From: Flagellimonas olearia
GTDB taxonomy: Bacteria; Bacteroidota; Bacteroidia; Flavobacteriales; Flavobacteriaceae
Assembly: GCF_009184425.1 (NCBI RefSeq)
Contig: NZ_WELG01000001.1
Span: 991,870 to 1,055,869, forward strand
Reading direction: 5' to 3'
DNA: 64,000 bases
Positions 45,038 to 53,169 of this stretch are shown here, one piece after another; the first letter of the stretch is position 1, and the number at the start of each line of letters is the position of its first letter. A model generated the notes under the pieces. That model saw nothing but the letters and a program-made list of their open reading frames with translations, made no database searches and had not been told where the DNA came from. The position numbers were made by a program, and so were the translations under genes.

Positions 45038-45922
45038 TCACAAGGCCATGGCCCTGGCAAAACCTACAGTATCCCTGTAGACCTTGGGGGAAATCTCCGC
45101 ATTGTTCTTAAAAAATCGACTGAAGTAGTGTTCGTCATCGTACCCTAAATCAAAGGCAATTTCCTTGACCGATTTATCGGTGAGGTACAGCTCCCGCTTG
45201 GCCTCGATGATGATGCGTTCCGAAATGAGGTTGGTCATGGTCTTGTTAAAGTGATTCTTGGTCATCTTGGCCAGCGCCTTGGGGCTGATGTTCAGCATAT
45301 CCGCGTATTCCCCCGCCGAGTGTATGCTCTTGAAGTGGGTCTCGATAAGATCTTTGAGTTTTTGAAGGATAAAGGGTTCCTTTTCATCCGGGGTGTCCTG
45401 CAACGATTCCGGTTGTTGTTTGGCCTTGGACCGCGAGGCCGTGATCAAGAATATTTTCAAGTAGGAGACCAATAACTCGTACTGGGCCAGGTCCGCTTTC
45501 TGCACCTCGTATTTCATCTGGGAAAGGATCATTTCAAATTCCCCGCGGGTATCATCGGTGACACAAAAATAGGGCGGACTGTAAATGTTATTGAACAGCA
45601 CCCCGTTGCAGGCTATCTGTTCATTGTGCTTGTGGATGCAGAAAAAATCCGGATGGAAATTCAACACCACACCCTCCAATTTATCCTTTTCCTTGAGGGT
45701 AAAGGGTTGATAGGGCGTTAGGGCAAACATCGTATCGGGCGTAAAATCGAACTCCGCAAAATCTATCTGGGCGGTGCCACTCCCCTTTTTTATCCAGATC
45801 AAGGAATAATAATTGAATCGGTTGAGGGAACAGAACTGGCAATCGTCCTCAAAACTGGAAAGTTTAAAAGCAAGGTTCCCGGTCTGTTCGTTGATGAGCG
45901 TGTTGGTGTTGTAGATGTCCAT
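45038..45922 (-). CDS. AraC family transcriptional activator
   Basis: 294 residues. The N-terminal half is a cupin-like sensor (TPDTMFALTPYQPFTLKEKDKLEG), and the C-terminal 95 residues carry the double helix-turn-helix, with EYADMLNISPKALAKMTKNHF and VKEIAFDLGYDDEHYFSRFFKN. It is the last gene of a same-strand cluster of four enzyme-like genes. The two promoters of that cluster carry paired TGGAC boxes 21 bp apart, the spacing bound by AraC dimers, so this protein is the best candidate to bind them. Confidence 0.88.
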   Translation of the reverse strand: MDIYNTNTLINEQTGNLAFKLSSFEDDCQFCSLNRFNYYSLIWIKKGSGTAQIDFAEFDFTPDTMFALTPYQPFTLKEKDKLEGVVLNFHPDFFCIHKHNEQIACNGVLFNNIYSPPYFCVTDDTRGEFEMILSQMKYEVQKADLAQYELLVSYLKIFLITASRSKAKQQPESLQDTPDEKEPFILQKLKDLIETHFKSIHSAGEYADMLNISPKALAKMTKNHFNKTMTNLISERIIIEAKRELYLTDKSVKEIAFDLGYDDEHYFSRFFKNNAEISPKVYRDTVGFARAMAL

Positions 45923-45968
45923 TATTTGGTTTTACAAATTGAATGTTGGCAATTAATCAAAACTTGTC

Positions 45969-46059
45969 AGGTCGAGCGCAGTCGAGACCTCAATACAATG
46001 TGTTGGGTTTAACAACTTCTCGACAGCTCCTTCGACTGCGCTCAGGATGACAGCTCGAA
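45969..46059. repeat. REP-like intergenic palindromic element, copy 1
   Basis: An inverted arm pair based on GAGCGCAGTCGA (left, about 45974-45985) and CGACTGCGCTCAGG (right, 46033-46046) with a variable spacer. The right 43 bp (46017-46059) are identical to 47795-47837. The GC-rich dyad is of the kind scattered in flavobacterial intergenic regions. It lies between the DUF1348 gene and the AraC gene and may form a transcript-stabilising hairpin. Confidence 0.75.
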
Positions 46060-46081
46060 GTTGACCCTGCACTATACTTAA

Positions 46082-46498
46082 TTAAAGTCGCCGTTCGGTT
46101 TCGGTGATCTGCAGGTCGTTGATGCTTGCGTATCGCTTCTGCATCAATCCATGTTCATTGAACTCCCAGTTCTCGTTCCCGTACGCGCGAAACCACGCTC
46201 CTTCGGCATTTTGGTATTCGTATTCAAAACGAACTGCTATTTTATTGTCGGTAAAGGCCCACAATTCTTTCTTCAATTTGTAATTTTTTTCCTTTTTCCA
46301 TTTCTCGGTCAAAAAGGCGACCACCTCTTCCCTACCATTTACAAACTGGGAGCGGTTGCGCCATTCGGTGTCCACGGTGTATGCCTTGGATACTTTTTCG
46401 GGGTCTTGGCTGTTCCAGGCATCTTCTGCCAACTGTACTTTTTCCTTGGCCGTTTCCTCGGTAAAGGGAGGCAACGGAAATTTTTTCTCTTGGGTCAT
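46082..46498 (-). CDS. DUF1348 / NTF2-like protein
   Basis: 138 residues from the ATG at 46498 (an in-frame ATG at 46543 adds 15 residues that do not fit). Matches the DUF1348 pattern of the NTF2-like fold: [22 protein letters not shown], then [22 protein letters not shown] and an aromatic-rich end. The fold forms a pocket for small molecules; no reaction is known. The third gene of the operon led by the CMD gene at 47602. Confidence 0.85.
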   Translation of the reverse strand: MTQEKKFPLPPFTEETAKEKVQLAEDAWNSQDPEKVSKAYTVDTEWRNRSQFVNGREEVVAFLTEKWKKEKNYKLKKELWAFTDNKIAVRFEYEYQNAEGAWFRAYGNENWEFNEHGLMQKRYASINDLQITETERRL

Positions 46499-46560
46499 TG
46501 TGTGTGTTTTTGCGTGTTGAAAAAAGGGCAGCTCGAAAAACATCGACCTGCCCCTAAAAA

Positions 46561-47028
46561 TTATTTACTGTTCTTGACCTTGGGCCAATTGGCATGTGCC
46601 GCTTTTTCCAATTGGGTGGTGCGGTTGCTCCAATCTGGGAAGGTGTTGAAAGGTTTCCCGTTGAAATCCCCATTGAAAAACAGATACAGTTTTCCATCAA
46701 TGATGTCGAACGTTTCCGGGTTGATAGGGAATTTGGCTTGTTTTTCGCCAACCCCCCAGGCACAGTACCCATCAAACTCGGGCAAATAACTGCTGGGCGA
46801 TTTGGTAAAGGCGTCCTTATTGGCCTTGCTGGCAAAATAATAGGTTACCCCGTTGTGCTTGGCCGCATGGGCCTTGGTCCCTTTTTGGGGCGTTCCAGAG
46901 AAATAGGCCACCACATCGTATCCGCCAATGGCCAAACCATCTGCGTTTACGGGATCGATCTGTGCTTGGGCAAGGGCTCCCCATACAAGGGCCAATCCCA
47001 ATAGAATTGCATTTTTAATTGTTTTCAT
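46561..47028 (-). CDS. Exported YHS-domain protein
   Basis: 155 residues with a signal peptide ending ALAQAQ. The mature part is a YHS domain: [16 protein letters not shown], then [36 protein letters not shown], with the single Cys of the motif. YHS domains are small metal- or heme-linked modules. It lies 28 bp after the CMD gene and 62 bp before DUF1348 in the same operon. Confidence 0.85.
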   Translation of the reverse strand: MKTIKNAILLGLALVWGALAQAQIDPVNADGLAIGGYDVVAYFSGTPQKGTKAHAAKHNGVTYYFASKANKDAFTKSPSSYLPEFDGYCAWGVGEKQAKFPINPETFDIIDGKLYLFFNGDFNGKPFNTFPDWSNRTTQLEKAAHANWPKVKNSK

Positions 47029-47056
47029 GATTCTTGTTTTTATTTGTATTGCGTGA

Positions 47057-47602
47057 TTAAACAGTCTGTGCCTCCACTACCGGAAAATCGATATCCGTGT
47101 TGGCGGTGTTGTTGAAATAGTTGGTAAGGACATTCAGGGCCACATGTGCCACGATCTCGCCCACGGCACCATCCGAATGGCCGGCAGCTTTAACGGCAGC
47201 CACATCGTCGGCACTTACCCTTCCGCGTTTTTCCACCAAGGTTTGGGCAAAAAAGAGTGCTGCGGCGATCTTGGGATCCTTATTCTTTCCTTCGCGGGCC
47301 ATTTCCAAGGTGGTGGTGTCAATGCCCACCAATTTTTCCCCGATAAAGGAGTGTGCGGACAAACAATAGTTGCAGGTGTTGGATTCCGCTACCGCCAAGG
47401 CGATAAGCTCACCCAATTTTCCGCCTAGGCTTCCTTTGCCCAAGGCATCGCTCAGGTTCAGGTAACCTTCCAGAACGGCTGGGGAATTCCCCATGGTTCG
47501 CATCATGTTGGGCACCATGCCCAATTTGCTCTGGATACCGTCAAAAAGTTCTTTGGACCGTCCGGTGGTCTCCTTGGGTTCCAATGCTTGTAAACGTGTC
47601 AT
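47057..47602 (-). CDS. Carboxymuconolactone decarboxylase-family (AhpD-like) protein
   Basis: 181 residues of the CMD fold. The AhpD-type redox motif is visible as C77-N-Y-C80 with H84 in CNYCLSAHSF. Members of this subgroup act as alkylhydroperoxidase-like thiol enzymes. It is the first gene of a three-gene operon (CMD, YHS, DUF1348) and starts 34 bp after the -7 box of the AraC-type promoter. Confidence 0.88.
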   Translation of the reverse strand: MTRLQALEPKETTGRSKELFDGIQSKLGMVPNMMRTMGNSPAVLEGYLNLSDALGKGSLGGKLGELIALAVAESNTCNYCLSAHSFIGEKLVGIDTTTLEMAREGKNKDPKIAAALFFAQTLVEKRGRVSADDVAAVKAAGHSDGAVGEIVAHVALNVLTNYFNNTANTDIDFPVVEAQTV

Positions 47603-47635
47603 AGTCTTGTTTTTTATTATGGATTAATGATGGTA

Positions 47636-47692
47636 CAAAGTTGCGGCGCGGGATCGTGGGATAAAATGGACAAACTTCACATCCTCTTGGAC
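47636..47692 (-). promoter_or_regulatory. AraC-type promoter 1 (CMD operon)
   Basis: Reading on the minus strand: GTCCA boxes at 47688-47692 and 47667-47671, exactly 21 bp apart; the second extends to GTCCATTTT (47663-47671). Nineteen bp follow, then the -7-like box CAACTTTG (47636-47643), close to TAnnTTTG. No good -33 TTG is present, as expected for an activator-dependent promoter. The arrangement is the same, base for base in spacing, in front of the isochorismatase-like gene. Confidence 0.75.
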
Positions 47693-47751
47693 ATTTTTCC
47701 CGAAAGGGTCTTTATCAACAAAAACAAAGAGGGTATGGTCTAAAAAGCGTT

Positions 47752-47837
47752 TTGAGCGAAGTCGAAACCTAATGGATCATCACCATGCCTTACGTTCTCG
47801 ACAGCTCCTTCGACTGCGCTCAGGATGACAGCTCGAA
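47752..47837. repeat. REP-like intergenic palindromic element, copy 2
   Basis: Left arm GAGCGAAGTCGAAACCT at 47754-47770 and right arm 47795-47837, the latter identical over 43 bp to copy 1 at 46017-46059. It sits in the 363-bp gap between the CMD promoter and the end of the isochorismatase-like gene, and splits a duplicated stretch that carries an orphan TGGAC box at 47868-47872. Confidence 0.75.
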
Positions 47838-47896
47838 CTGACACATTCAAACTTCACTTCTTGTGCTTGGACATTTTTCCCCAAAGCCCTATCGAC

Positions 47897-47930
47897 CCAA
47901 AAAAACAAAGGGCCAGACTTATGTCTGGCC
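47897..47930 (-). terminator. Intrinsic terminator of the isochorismatase-like gene
   Basis: GGCCAGAC (47911-47918) pairs with GTCTGGCC (47923-47930) around a TTAT loop. On the minus strand the stem is followed by CTTTG and T7 down to 47897. It lies 35 bp after the stop codon at 47966. Confidence 0.85.
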
Positions 47931-47965
47931 CCTTTCCAACCGCACCATCACACTAAACACAGAAT

Positions 47966-48697
47966 TTATTTTTTGTGCATTTTCAGCTCGCCCACCAATT
48001 CTTGGGTGGTATATACCTTGCTAGAGATCATTTTGTAGTTGGTCTGGGCAGCTTGGTCGCCATCCAGTCCGGGGAGTTTTGCCGAAGCAGTGGCATCGCC
48101 CACCACGGCAACCTCAAAACCGTTCTCCACAAGTTCCCTCATGTGCGATTCGGCACAAAGGTTACCGGACATCCCGGCCAAGATCACCTTGTCTATCTTT
48201 TGTTTGCGCAGTTGCAGGGCCAAGTCGTTGGATTCGGAACCAAAAACCTTGTGCGGGCTGGTCACCACTACCCTATCCTTGTTGATGTACTTTTTGTAGC
48301 GGGGCAACCAGTCGGCGCCGGAACCTTCAAAACCTTCCACGTTCAATTGGTCCCCACGATCGAACATGGTAATGTTGTGCATGAGTTTCTCCAAGACCCC
48401 TTCGAACTTCCACACGTGATCGTGCTCGTAGTAGTAGTGGGGAGAAACAAATACGGGAATGTTGTGCTCTTCGCCCAACTTAAAGATCGTTTCCAGGTTC
48501 TCAATGGTGTTGTTCTCCTGTACGCTCTGTCCCACGGCACCCCAGGCCACGCCATCGGGGCTGAGGAAATCGTTCTGTGGGTCGGTGATCACTATGGCGG
48601 TATGCTCGTCTATAATGAAACCGGGTTCTGGCAATTGGGCAAAAAGCCCTGTAATGGTTGTAGTAAAAACTACTAGTGTTGTGAATACATTTTTCAT
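47966..48697 (-). CDS. Exported isochorismatase/nicotinamidase-like hydrolase
   Basis: 243 residues from the ATG at 48697, giving a signal peptide ending GLFAQ; an in-frame ATG at 48838 would run through the promoter. The cysteine-hydrolase triad can be placed: D39 in TDPQNDF, a Lys in SPHKVFG and the Cys in GNLCAESH. Family members hydrolyse amides or vinyl ethers. Export is unusual for the family but seen in Bacteroidota. It has its own AraC-type promoter and terminator and so is a separate transcript within the same regulon. Confidence 0.86.
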   Translation of the reverse strand: MKNVFTTLVVFTTTITGLFAQLPEPGFIIDEHTAIVITDPQNDFLSPDGVAWGAVGQSVQENNTIENLETIFKLGEEHNIPVFVSPHYYYEHDHVWKFEGVLEKLMHNITMFDRGDQLNVEGFEGSGADWLPRYKKYINKDRVVVTSPHKVFGSESNDLALQLRKQKIDKVILAGMSGNLCAESHMRELVENGFEVAVVGDATASAKLPGLDGDQAAQTNYKMISSKVYTTQELVGELKMHKK

Positions 48698-48738
48698 GGT
48701 GTTTGTACTTAAAATTGTTATACTAAATTTTGATGGTA

Positions 48739-48795
48739 CAAAGTTGATGTAACTCAACACCGTAAAAAATGGACTATCCACGCCACTGAATGGAC
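48739..48795 (-). promoter_or_regulatory. AraC-type promoter 2 (isochorismatase-like gene)
   Basis: On the minus strand GTCCA boxes lie at 48791-48795 and 48770-48774 (21 bp apart), the latter extended to GTCCATTTT, then 19 bp to CAACTTTG (48739-48746). The TACCATCA bases after the -7 box are also shared with promoter 1. The start codon is 41 bp downstream. Confidence 0.75.
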
Positions 48796-48880
48796 AATTT
48801 TCCATTAGGATGAGACAGGTAGCCTCTTGCATTCGCAAAAGACCTGTGACAGAGAAGAAACTATGTGAAACCGTGTAACG

Positions 48881-50971
48881 TTAGGGGACCATTACCTTTT
48901 CAACAAAGAAATCGGACTTGTTATGGACGTTTTCGTATAGGTTGTCTTTTTTGAATCCACTTGAAATACTGATGATCTCCCCATTGTAATTTTCAAAGAC
49001 AATATGGGGGTAGCCTATGGTTTCAACCTTGAGCATGGAGGAGGTGTTCCTATCATAGACCACAACTTCTTTTTTATGAAGGCTCCCAGGCTCTATGAGC
49101 CAATCGGGATCATTGTTGGTCCCAAAAACCTTTGTGCCATCCGTACTTATTCCTGAAGGAAAGTTGGGCTGCCCAAAGGAATTCAGGTATTGAAAGGTGA
49201 TACTGGAATAGAACCTGTTCTGGGCCGTATCCAACAAAATATCCGCCGTAGAATTGTAAAGTAAGTACTCGCTGACGGACCTCCATCTGAATTGAATGTT
49301 TACCGATTGACTTTCCTGTATGTTGCCCGTATCATCAAGAGTATATAAGAAGCTAGTGGTTGCCTGTGAATGCCCCATCAAAACCTGTCCATTTTTCAAT
49401 TCAATAATTTGATAGCCTGACGATCCCGGTCTTGAATCATAATGCGGTGTCTGATCAATTAGAAATAGAGTAGCATTGTCCCGCTGCATGGTATATACTT
49501 GATTACTGTCCACAAGAACCCAGACATCCCGAAAGCTATTATAGCCAAAACCACCATAGTGGGCAATTCCTTCTGGGACTACCGCATATTTATATTCCAT
49601 GGTCAAGGCATCATAAAAATGTAGTTTACCTCCCTGTGACAAGACCACCTCCTTACCATTGGGCCCCAAAACCACCTGTATTGGAATATTACCGGATATA
49701 CTTGGGACAAAATCGGCAACCGATTCTGTTTCTTGTGTATCATAATTGTATCGCAGAAGACGTATTTGGGCAACTCCATTCTCTATTATACTTCCATAGA
49801 AATATAGGGTCGGTTCCGCAGTATCCAATGCATAAGAATAAATTTCAAAAAAGGGAAGGATCTCATCCCTTTTAAAAGGGACTTCCCAAAAGGAAGTGGC
49901 TTCACTGGTGTGCAATCGACTATAACCCCCAAAGATATTGTATGCACGGACAGCATAAAACGGATTCTCCATATAAGGTGGCTCATCATCCGTATAGGTA
50001 GTTAAATCCTTGTCATCTATAACAGCAACGACCTGTAGCTCATCATAAAAGTTACTTTGGTTTGAAAGTAGAACTTCGTAATGTGAAAAATAGGGGGACG
50101 TAGACGCCTCCCAGCTCAATCCTATACTATTTCCAGAAACCGTAGGCTCGTGTACCGCCACCGGGTCAATTCCTATAAACTGTGTGGACAACGTCCGGAG
50201 ACCACTTTCACCCAATAATCCTTGATCGGTGTAAATCTTTATGTAATAGCAAAGTCCACTTACTGAAGGCGGGGCAACATCCGTAAACTCTGTTACAGCC
50301 CCATCTGTAATGGTAGCAATCAGTTCGGCGTTGGACTTGGAGCAATTTTGCCCGCTGCTGCGGTAAATTTCATATTTATCAAACGTGTTGAACCCATCAT
50401 AGGCCTCCCACGTAAAACCAATTAGGTTGTTCTCCCTAGCCTCATAGTCCTGCTGAAAGGATTGGGTAAAAAAGTCCTCCTCGGTGGGGGTGTAGCGTTT
50501 GGCAATGAGGACCACCACATCCAATTCCCCGTCCTCGTCAATGTCCACCCGGGCCTTGAAATACAGTTCGGTGGCCGTTAACTTAATGATCACCACATCA
50601 TCGGAACTGCCTGAAAGGGTGCTCAGGGTGATCACCCCCTTGTCCAGCTCCCATTGCAATTGGTTTCTTACGGTCTCGCAGCCCGAACTGGTGTACAGGT
50701 ACTCCTGATAGGCCCCATTGTCCCGGTACACAAAAAAATCGCGGCCACAGTTGGCGTAGTTAACGGGCACAGGGACCCTTGTACCCTCGTACTCGGCCTC
50801 AAAAATGGCCCAATAGCCCAAAAGATCGTCACCAGTGGCACCGGTAACGGCACCTTTGTAAAAATTATCGGGATTGGAGGGGTCGCCGGGGCCGTCCTCG
50901 TCCTTGGAGCAGCCAATGGTTGAACATAAAAGGGCGCACAGCAGGTATCTGAAGATCTTGGTACGGGTCAT
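48881..50971 (-). CDS. Large surface lipoprotein: lipocalin-like, fibronectin-like and propeller domains
   Basis: 696 residues. Lipoprotein signal ending TIGC (Cys21) followed by SKDEDG, the acidic surface-export pattern. Residues 45-165 look lipocalin-like (LLGYWAIFEAEYEG). Two fibronectin type III-like domains follow at about 180-260 (FTWEAYDGFNTFDKYEIYR) and 270-360 (LSWEASTSPYFSHYEV). The last 330 residues are beta-rich with repeated propeller-like strands. No catalytic motif seen. The first 520 bp of the gene are clearly GC-richer than the rest. Confidence 0.72.
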   Translation of the reverse strand: MTRTKIFRYLLCALLCSTIGCSKDEDGPGDPSNPDNFYKGAVTGATGDDLLGYWAIFEAEYEGTRVPVPVNYANCGRDFFVYRDNGAYQEYLYTSSGCETVRNQLQWELDKGVITLSTLSGSSDDVVIIKLTATELYFKARVDIDEDGELDVVVLIAKRYTPTEEDFFTQSFQQDYEARENNLIGFTWEAYDGFNTFDKYEIYRSSGQNCSKSNAELIATITDGAVTEFTDVAPPSVSGLCYYIKIYTDQGLLGESGLRTLSTQFIGIDPVAVHEPTVSGNSIGLSWEASTSPYFSHYEVLLSNQSNFYDELQVVAVIDDKDLTTYTDDEPPYMENPFYAVRAYNIFGGYSRLHTSEATSFWEVPFKRDEILPFFEIYSYALDTAEPTLYFYGSIIENGVAQIRLLRYNYDTQETESVADFVPSISGNIPIQVVLGPNGKEVVLSQGGKLHFYDALTMEYKYAVVPEGIAHYGGFGYNSFRDVWVLVDSNQVYTMQRDNATLFLIDQTPHYDSRPGSSGYQIIELKNGQVLMGHSQATTSFLYTLDDTGNIQESQSVNIQFRWRSVSEYLLYNSTADILLDTAQNRFYSSITFQYLNSFGQPNFPSGISTDGTKVFGTNNDPDWLIEPGSLHKKEVVVYDRNTSSMLKVETIGYPHIVFENYNGEIISISSGFKKDNLYENVHNKSDFFVEKVMVP

Positions 50972-51139
50972 GGTATGAGGTTACAATACTGTTCTAAAGA
51001 AACCATTTTTGCACGAAAAAAGCCAACAAAAAGACCGAATTTAGACCAGACACCCTAAAAGGCGATTACCGGCCATTTGCTTTTTTCACGGGGTTGCGCT
51101 AAATTTCCACAACCCAAACCTATCTCTAACTTACTTAGC

Positions 51140-51760
51140 ATGAACGTACGGCTTACCAAGGAACAAAAGATCAAAGTGCTCAACGCCAGGGACATTTACA
51201 GCATTATGCAGCAGGTATTGCTGCGCGAGAACAAGATCCGCCGCAACCAGGAACATTTTTGGGTGGTGGGACTCAACAACATCAACAAGATCATGTTCGT
51301 GGAGCTGATCAGCTTGGGTGCGGTGAACCGCATTACCGCCGAACCGCCCGATGTCTTTAGAATGGCGATCTACAAACTGGCCAACAAGCTGGTGATGGTG
51401 CACAACCACCCCAGCGGGGCGCTGGAGGTGACCGACCCGGACCTGATCTTTACCGACCATATGCTGAAAGCGGGCCAACTGCTACAGATCGAGGTGCTGG
51501 ACCACCTGATCATTACCGAAGAGGGCTATGTGAGCTTTAAAGATCTGGGGCTTATGGACAAACTGAGCGAAAGCGGCCTGTTTGAGATCACCAGCCCCGA
51601 ACGCCAAGAACTGGAAGAGTTTAAACTGGAAACGGAACGCAAGCGGGCGAAAAAAGAAGGGATTAAAGAAGTTGCCAGATCTTTAAAGGCAAGCGGCATG
51701 TCCGACGAGGACATTAAAAAGCATACAGGGTTGAGCAAGAAGGTTATTGGGGGGTTGTGA
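51140..51760 (+). CDS. RadC-like JAB/MPN domain protein
   Basis: 206 residues from the ATG at 51140. It lacks the N-terminal helix-hairpin-helix of full RadC and consists of the JAB domain with HNHPSGALEVTDPD, giving the two His and the Asp of the metal site, plus a basic helical C-terminal extension of about 50 residues (ETERKRAKKEGIKEVARSLKASG) that looks DNA-binding. Short RadC proteins are common on mobile and defence-linked DNA. It faces the AT-rich nuclease-like gene with a 21-bp gap. Confidence 0.85.
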   Translation: MNVRLTKEQKIKVLNARDIYSIMQQVLLRENKIRRNQEHFWVVGLNNINKIMFVELISLGAVNRITAEPPDVFRMAIYKLANKLVMVHNHPSGALEVTDPDLIFTDHMLKAGQLLQIEVLDHLIITEEGYVSFKDLGLMDKLSESGLFEITSPERQELEEFKLETERKRAKKEGIKEVARSLKASGMSDEDIKKHTGLSKKVIGGL

Positions 51761-51781
51761 TGATCATACAATCGTGTGTTA

Positions 51782-53083
51782 TCAAATCAACCTAATCATA
51801 TCTCCCTCAGTTGATAAAATTTTCACCCTACACTCCTTTTTAAAGTCCTCATCCTTTGGGTTGTCAAGAATGTATTCAACAGCCTTATAAATTTCTATTG
51901 TAGTAAGCAACCCTAAACTTTTTTTTCCTGCAACTATATGAACCTTATTAGTAAATGGCTCTTTTCTGCTTTCTGGCTCAGTCAACCTATAATGATTTCC
52001 TATAAGAACTCCTTGCGGGTACTTACCATTCAAATGAAAATCTTCGTCAACCGCTCTATTGAGTTGATCAAGTTTTGAAATACTTACAGCACTTCTATCT
52101 TTTCCTTCAACCTCAGCCAACCCTCTTCCCTCTTTGGAATCAAAAACAATATCATGCTCAATATCCCCTTTTTTTCTACCATCAGCATTAAATCCCATTA
52201 ATTTAAACGACTCAATTACTACATCCTCTAATTCACCTCCTTGCTCAAAGAGTAATTTTTTGTATTGGGATAGTTTTGTCATTTTTTCATCAACTATAGA
52301 CTTTTCTATTTCTAATTTTTGAATTTTCTTTTCAAGGGATTCTTTTTCATAAATAAAATCATCTTCTCCCCTCAATTTAAATTTATCAATCCATTTGGGC
52401 CGAGGTGTAATTACTTCGGTATTTAGCAGCTTCATCGAACAAGAATGTATAACACCTAATAATTTTAAATTTTGATATTCGTAGGGTATTCTAGGAAGGA
52501 AAACAATGTGCCCGTTCAATACTTTAAGTAATAATGCCACCCCCCTTTTCGATTTATTCTGAATGAAGTAGTTAGGCTTTTTTGATGCATCACAGTCAAA
52601 GTACGCATGATACCTCATGTCCATTTTAAAGGCATGAAAAAATTGCGCAAAAGGATTATTAGCTCCTATTAATCTTAAATTAGAATTATTGCCACCTTCT
52701 CCTTTCGTAATTAAATCAACATATGTATAATCTTCTAGAGGCAAAAAATCATAATTAGTAATACTTTCATAATCCCCTCGATATCTTTTTTGTGCCAAAA
52801 TTTCTGTCAAAGGATTTAAGAAGCATATAATTAATTTTCCATTTTCCAATAAAGTCGACAGTTCAGCTCTTCTTTCTGCAACAGACTTAATCCAACCAAT
52901 TGAATAATTGGCGCTTAAATAATTTTCATTTGCTTCGGACATAAGATGTCCTTCCCATTTTCTAATCAAATTCGGTGGGTCACATATAACAATGTCCGAG
53001 TCCAAAACAGTCACATCACCAATCAATTCTGTATTCAATACAGATTTATCATCGATAAAGTAATCTAGCGTAGCAATTTCCAT
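51782..53083 (-). CDS. Predicted PD-(D/E)XK-type nuclease with coiled coil
   Basis: 433 residues from the ATG at 53083. The N-terminal 200 residues are alpha/beta with an early VTVLDSDIVICDPPN and GKLIICFLNPL pattern, of no known family. A coiled coil follows at about 255-290 (EKESLEKKIQKLEIEKSIVDEKM). The C-terminal part has the restriction-nuclease pattern: a lone Asp in IEHDIVF and EVEGK ten or so residues later, with a helix behind. The gene is much more AT-rich than both neighbours, pointing to recent transfer. A defence or DNA-repair role is inference. Confidence 0.68.
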   Translation of the reverse strand: MEIATLDYFIDDKSVLNTELIGDVTVLDSDIVICDPPNLIRKWEGHLMSEANENYLSANYSIGWIKSVAERRAELSTLLENGKLIICFLNPLTEILAQKRYRGDYESITNYDFLPLEDYTYVDLITKGEGGNNSNLRLIGANNPFAQFFHAFKMDMRYHAYFDCDASKKPNYFIQNKSKRGVALLLKVLNGHIVFLPRIPYEYQNLKLLGVIHSCSMKLLNTEVITPRPKWIDKFKLRGEDDFIYEKESLEKKIQKLEIEKSIVDEKMTKLSQYKKLLFEQGGELEDVVIESFKLMGFNADGRKKGDIEHDIVFDSKEGRGLAEVEGKDRSAVSISKLDQLNRAVDEDFHLNGKYPQGVLIGNHYRLTEPESRKEPFTNKVHIVAGKKSLGLLTTIEIYKAVEYILDNPKDEDFKKECRVKILSTEGDMIRLI

Positions 53084-53169
53084 CAATTCCTTGTATAAAC
53101 TTTAATACAAAACCATAAAACTAAAAGGCAAAATAAATGTATCTATCAACTAAAATAAATCTCATAATA

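Noticed and set aside
46017-47837. Identical 43-bp repeats suggesting a CRISPR or IS end.
   Set aside because: Only two copies, 1.8 kb apart, with dyad symmetry and no cas genes, transposase or target duplications; they fit a REP-like element better.
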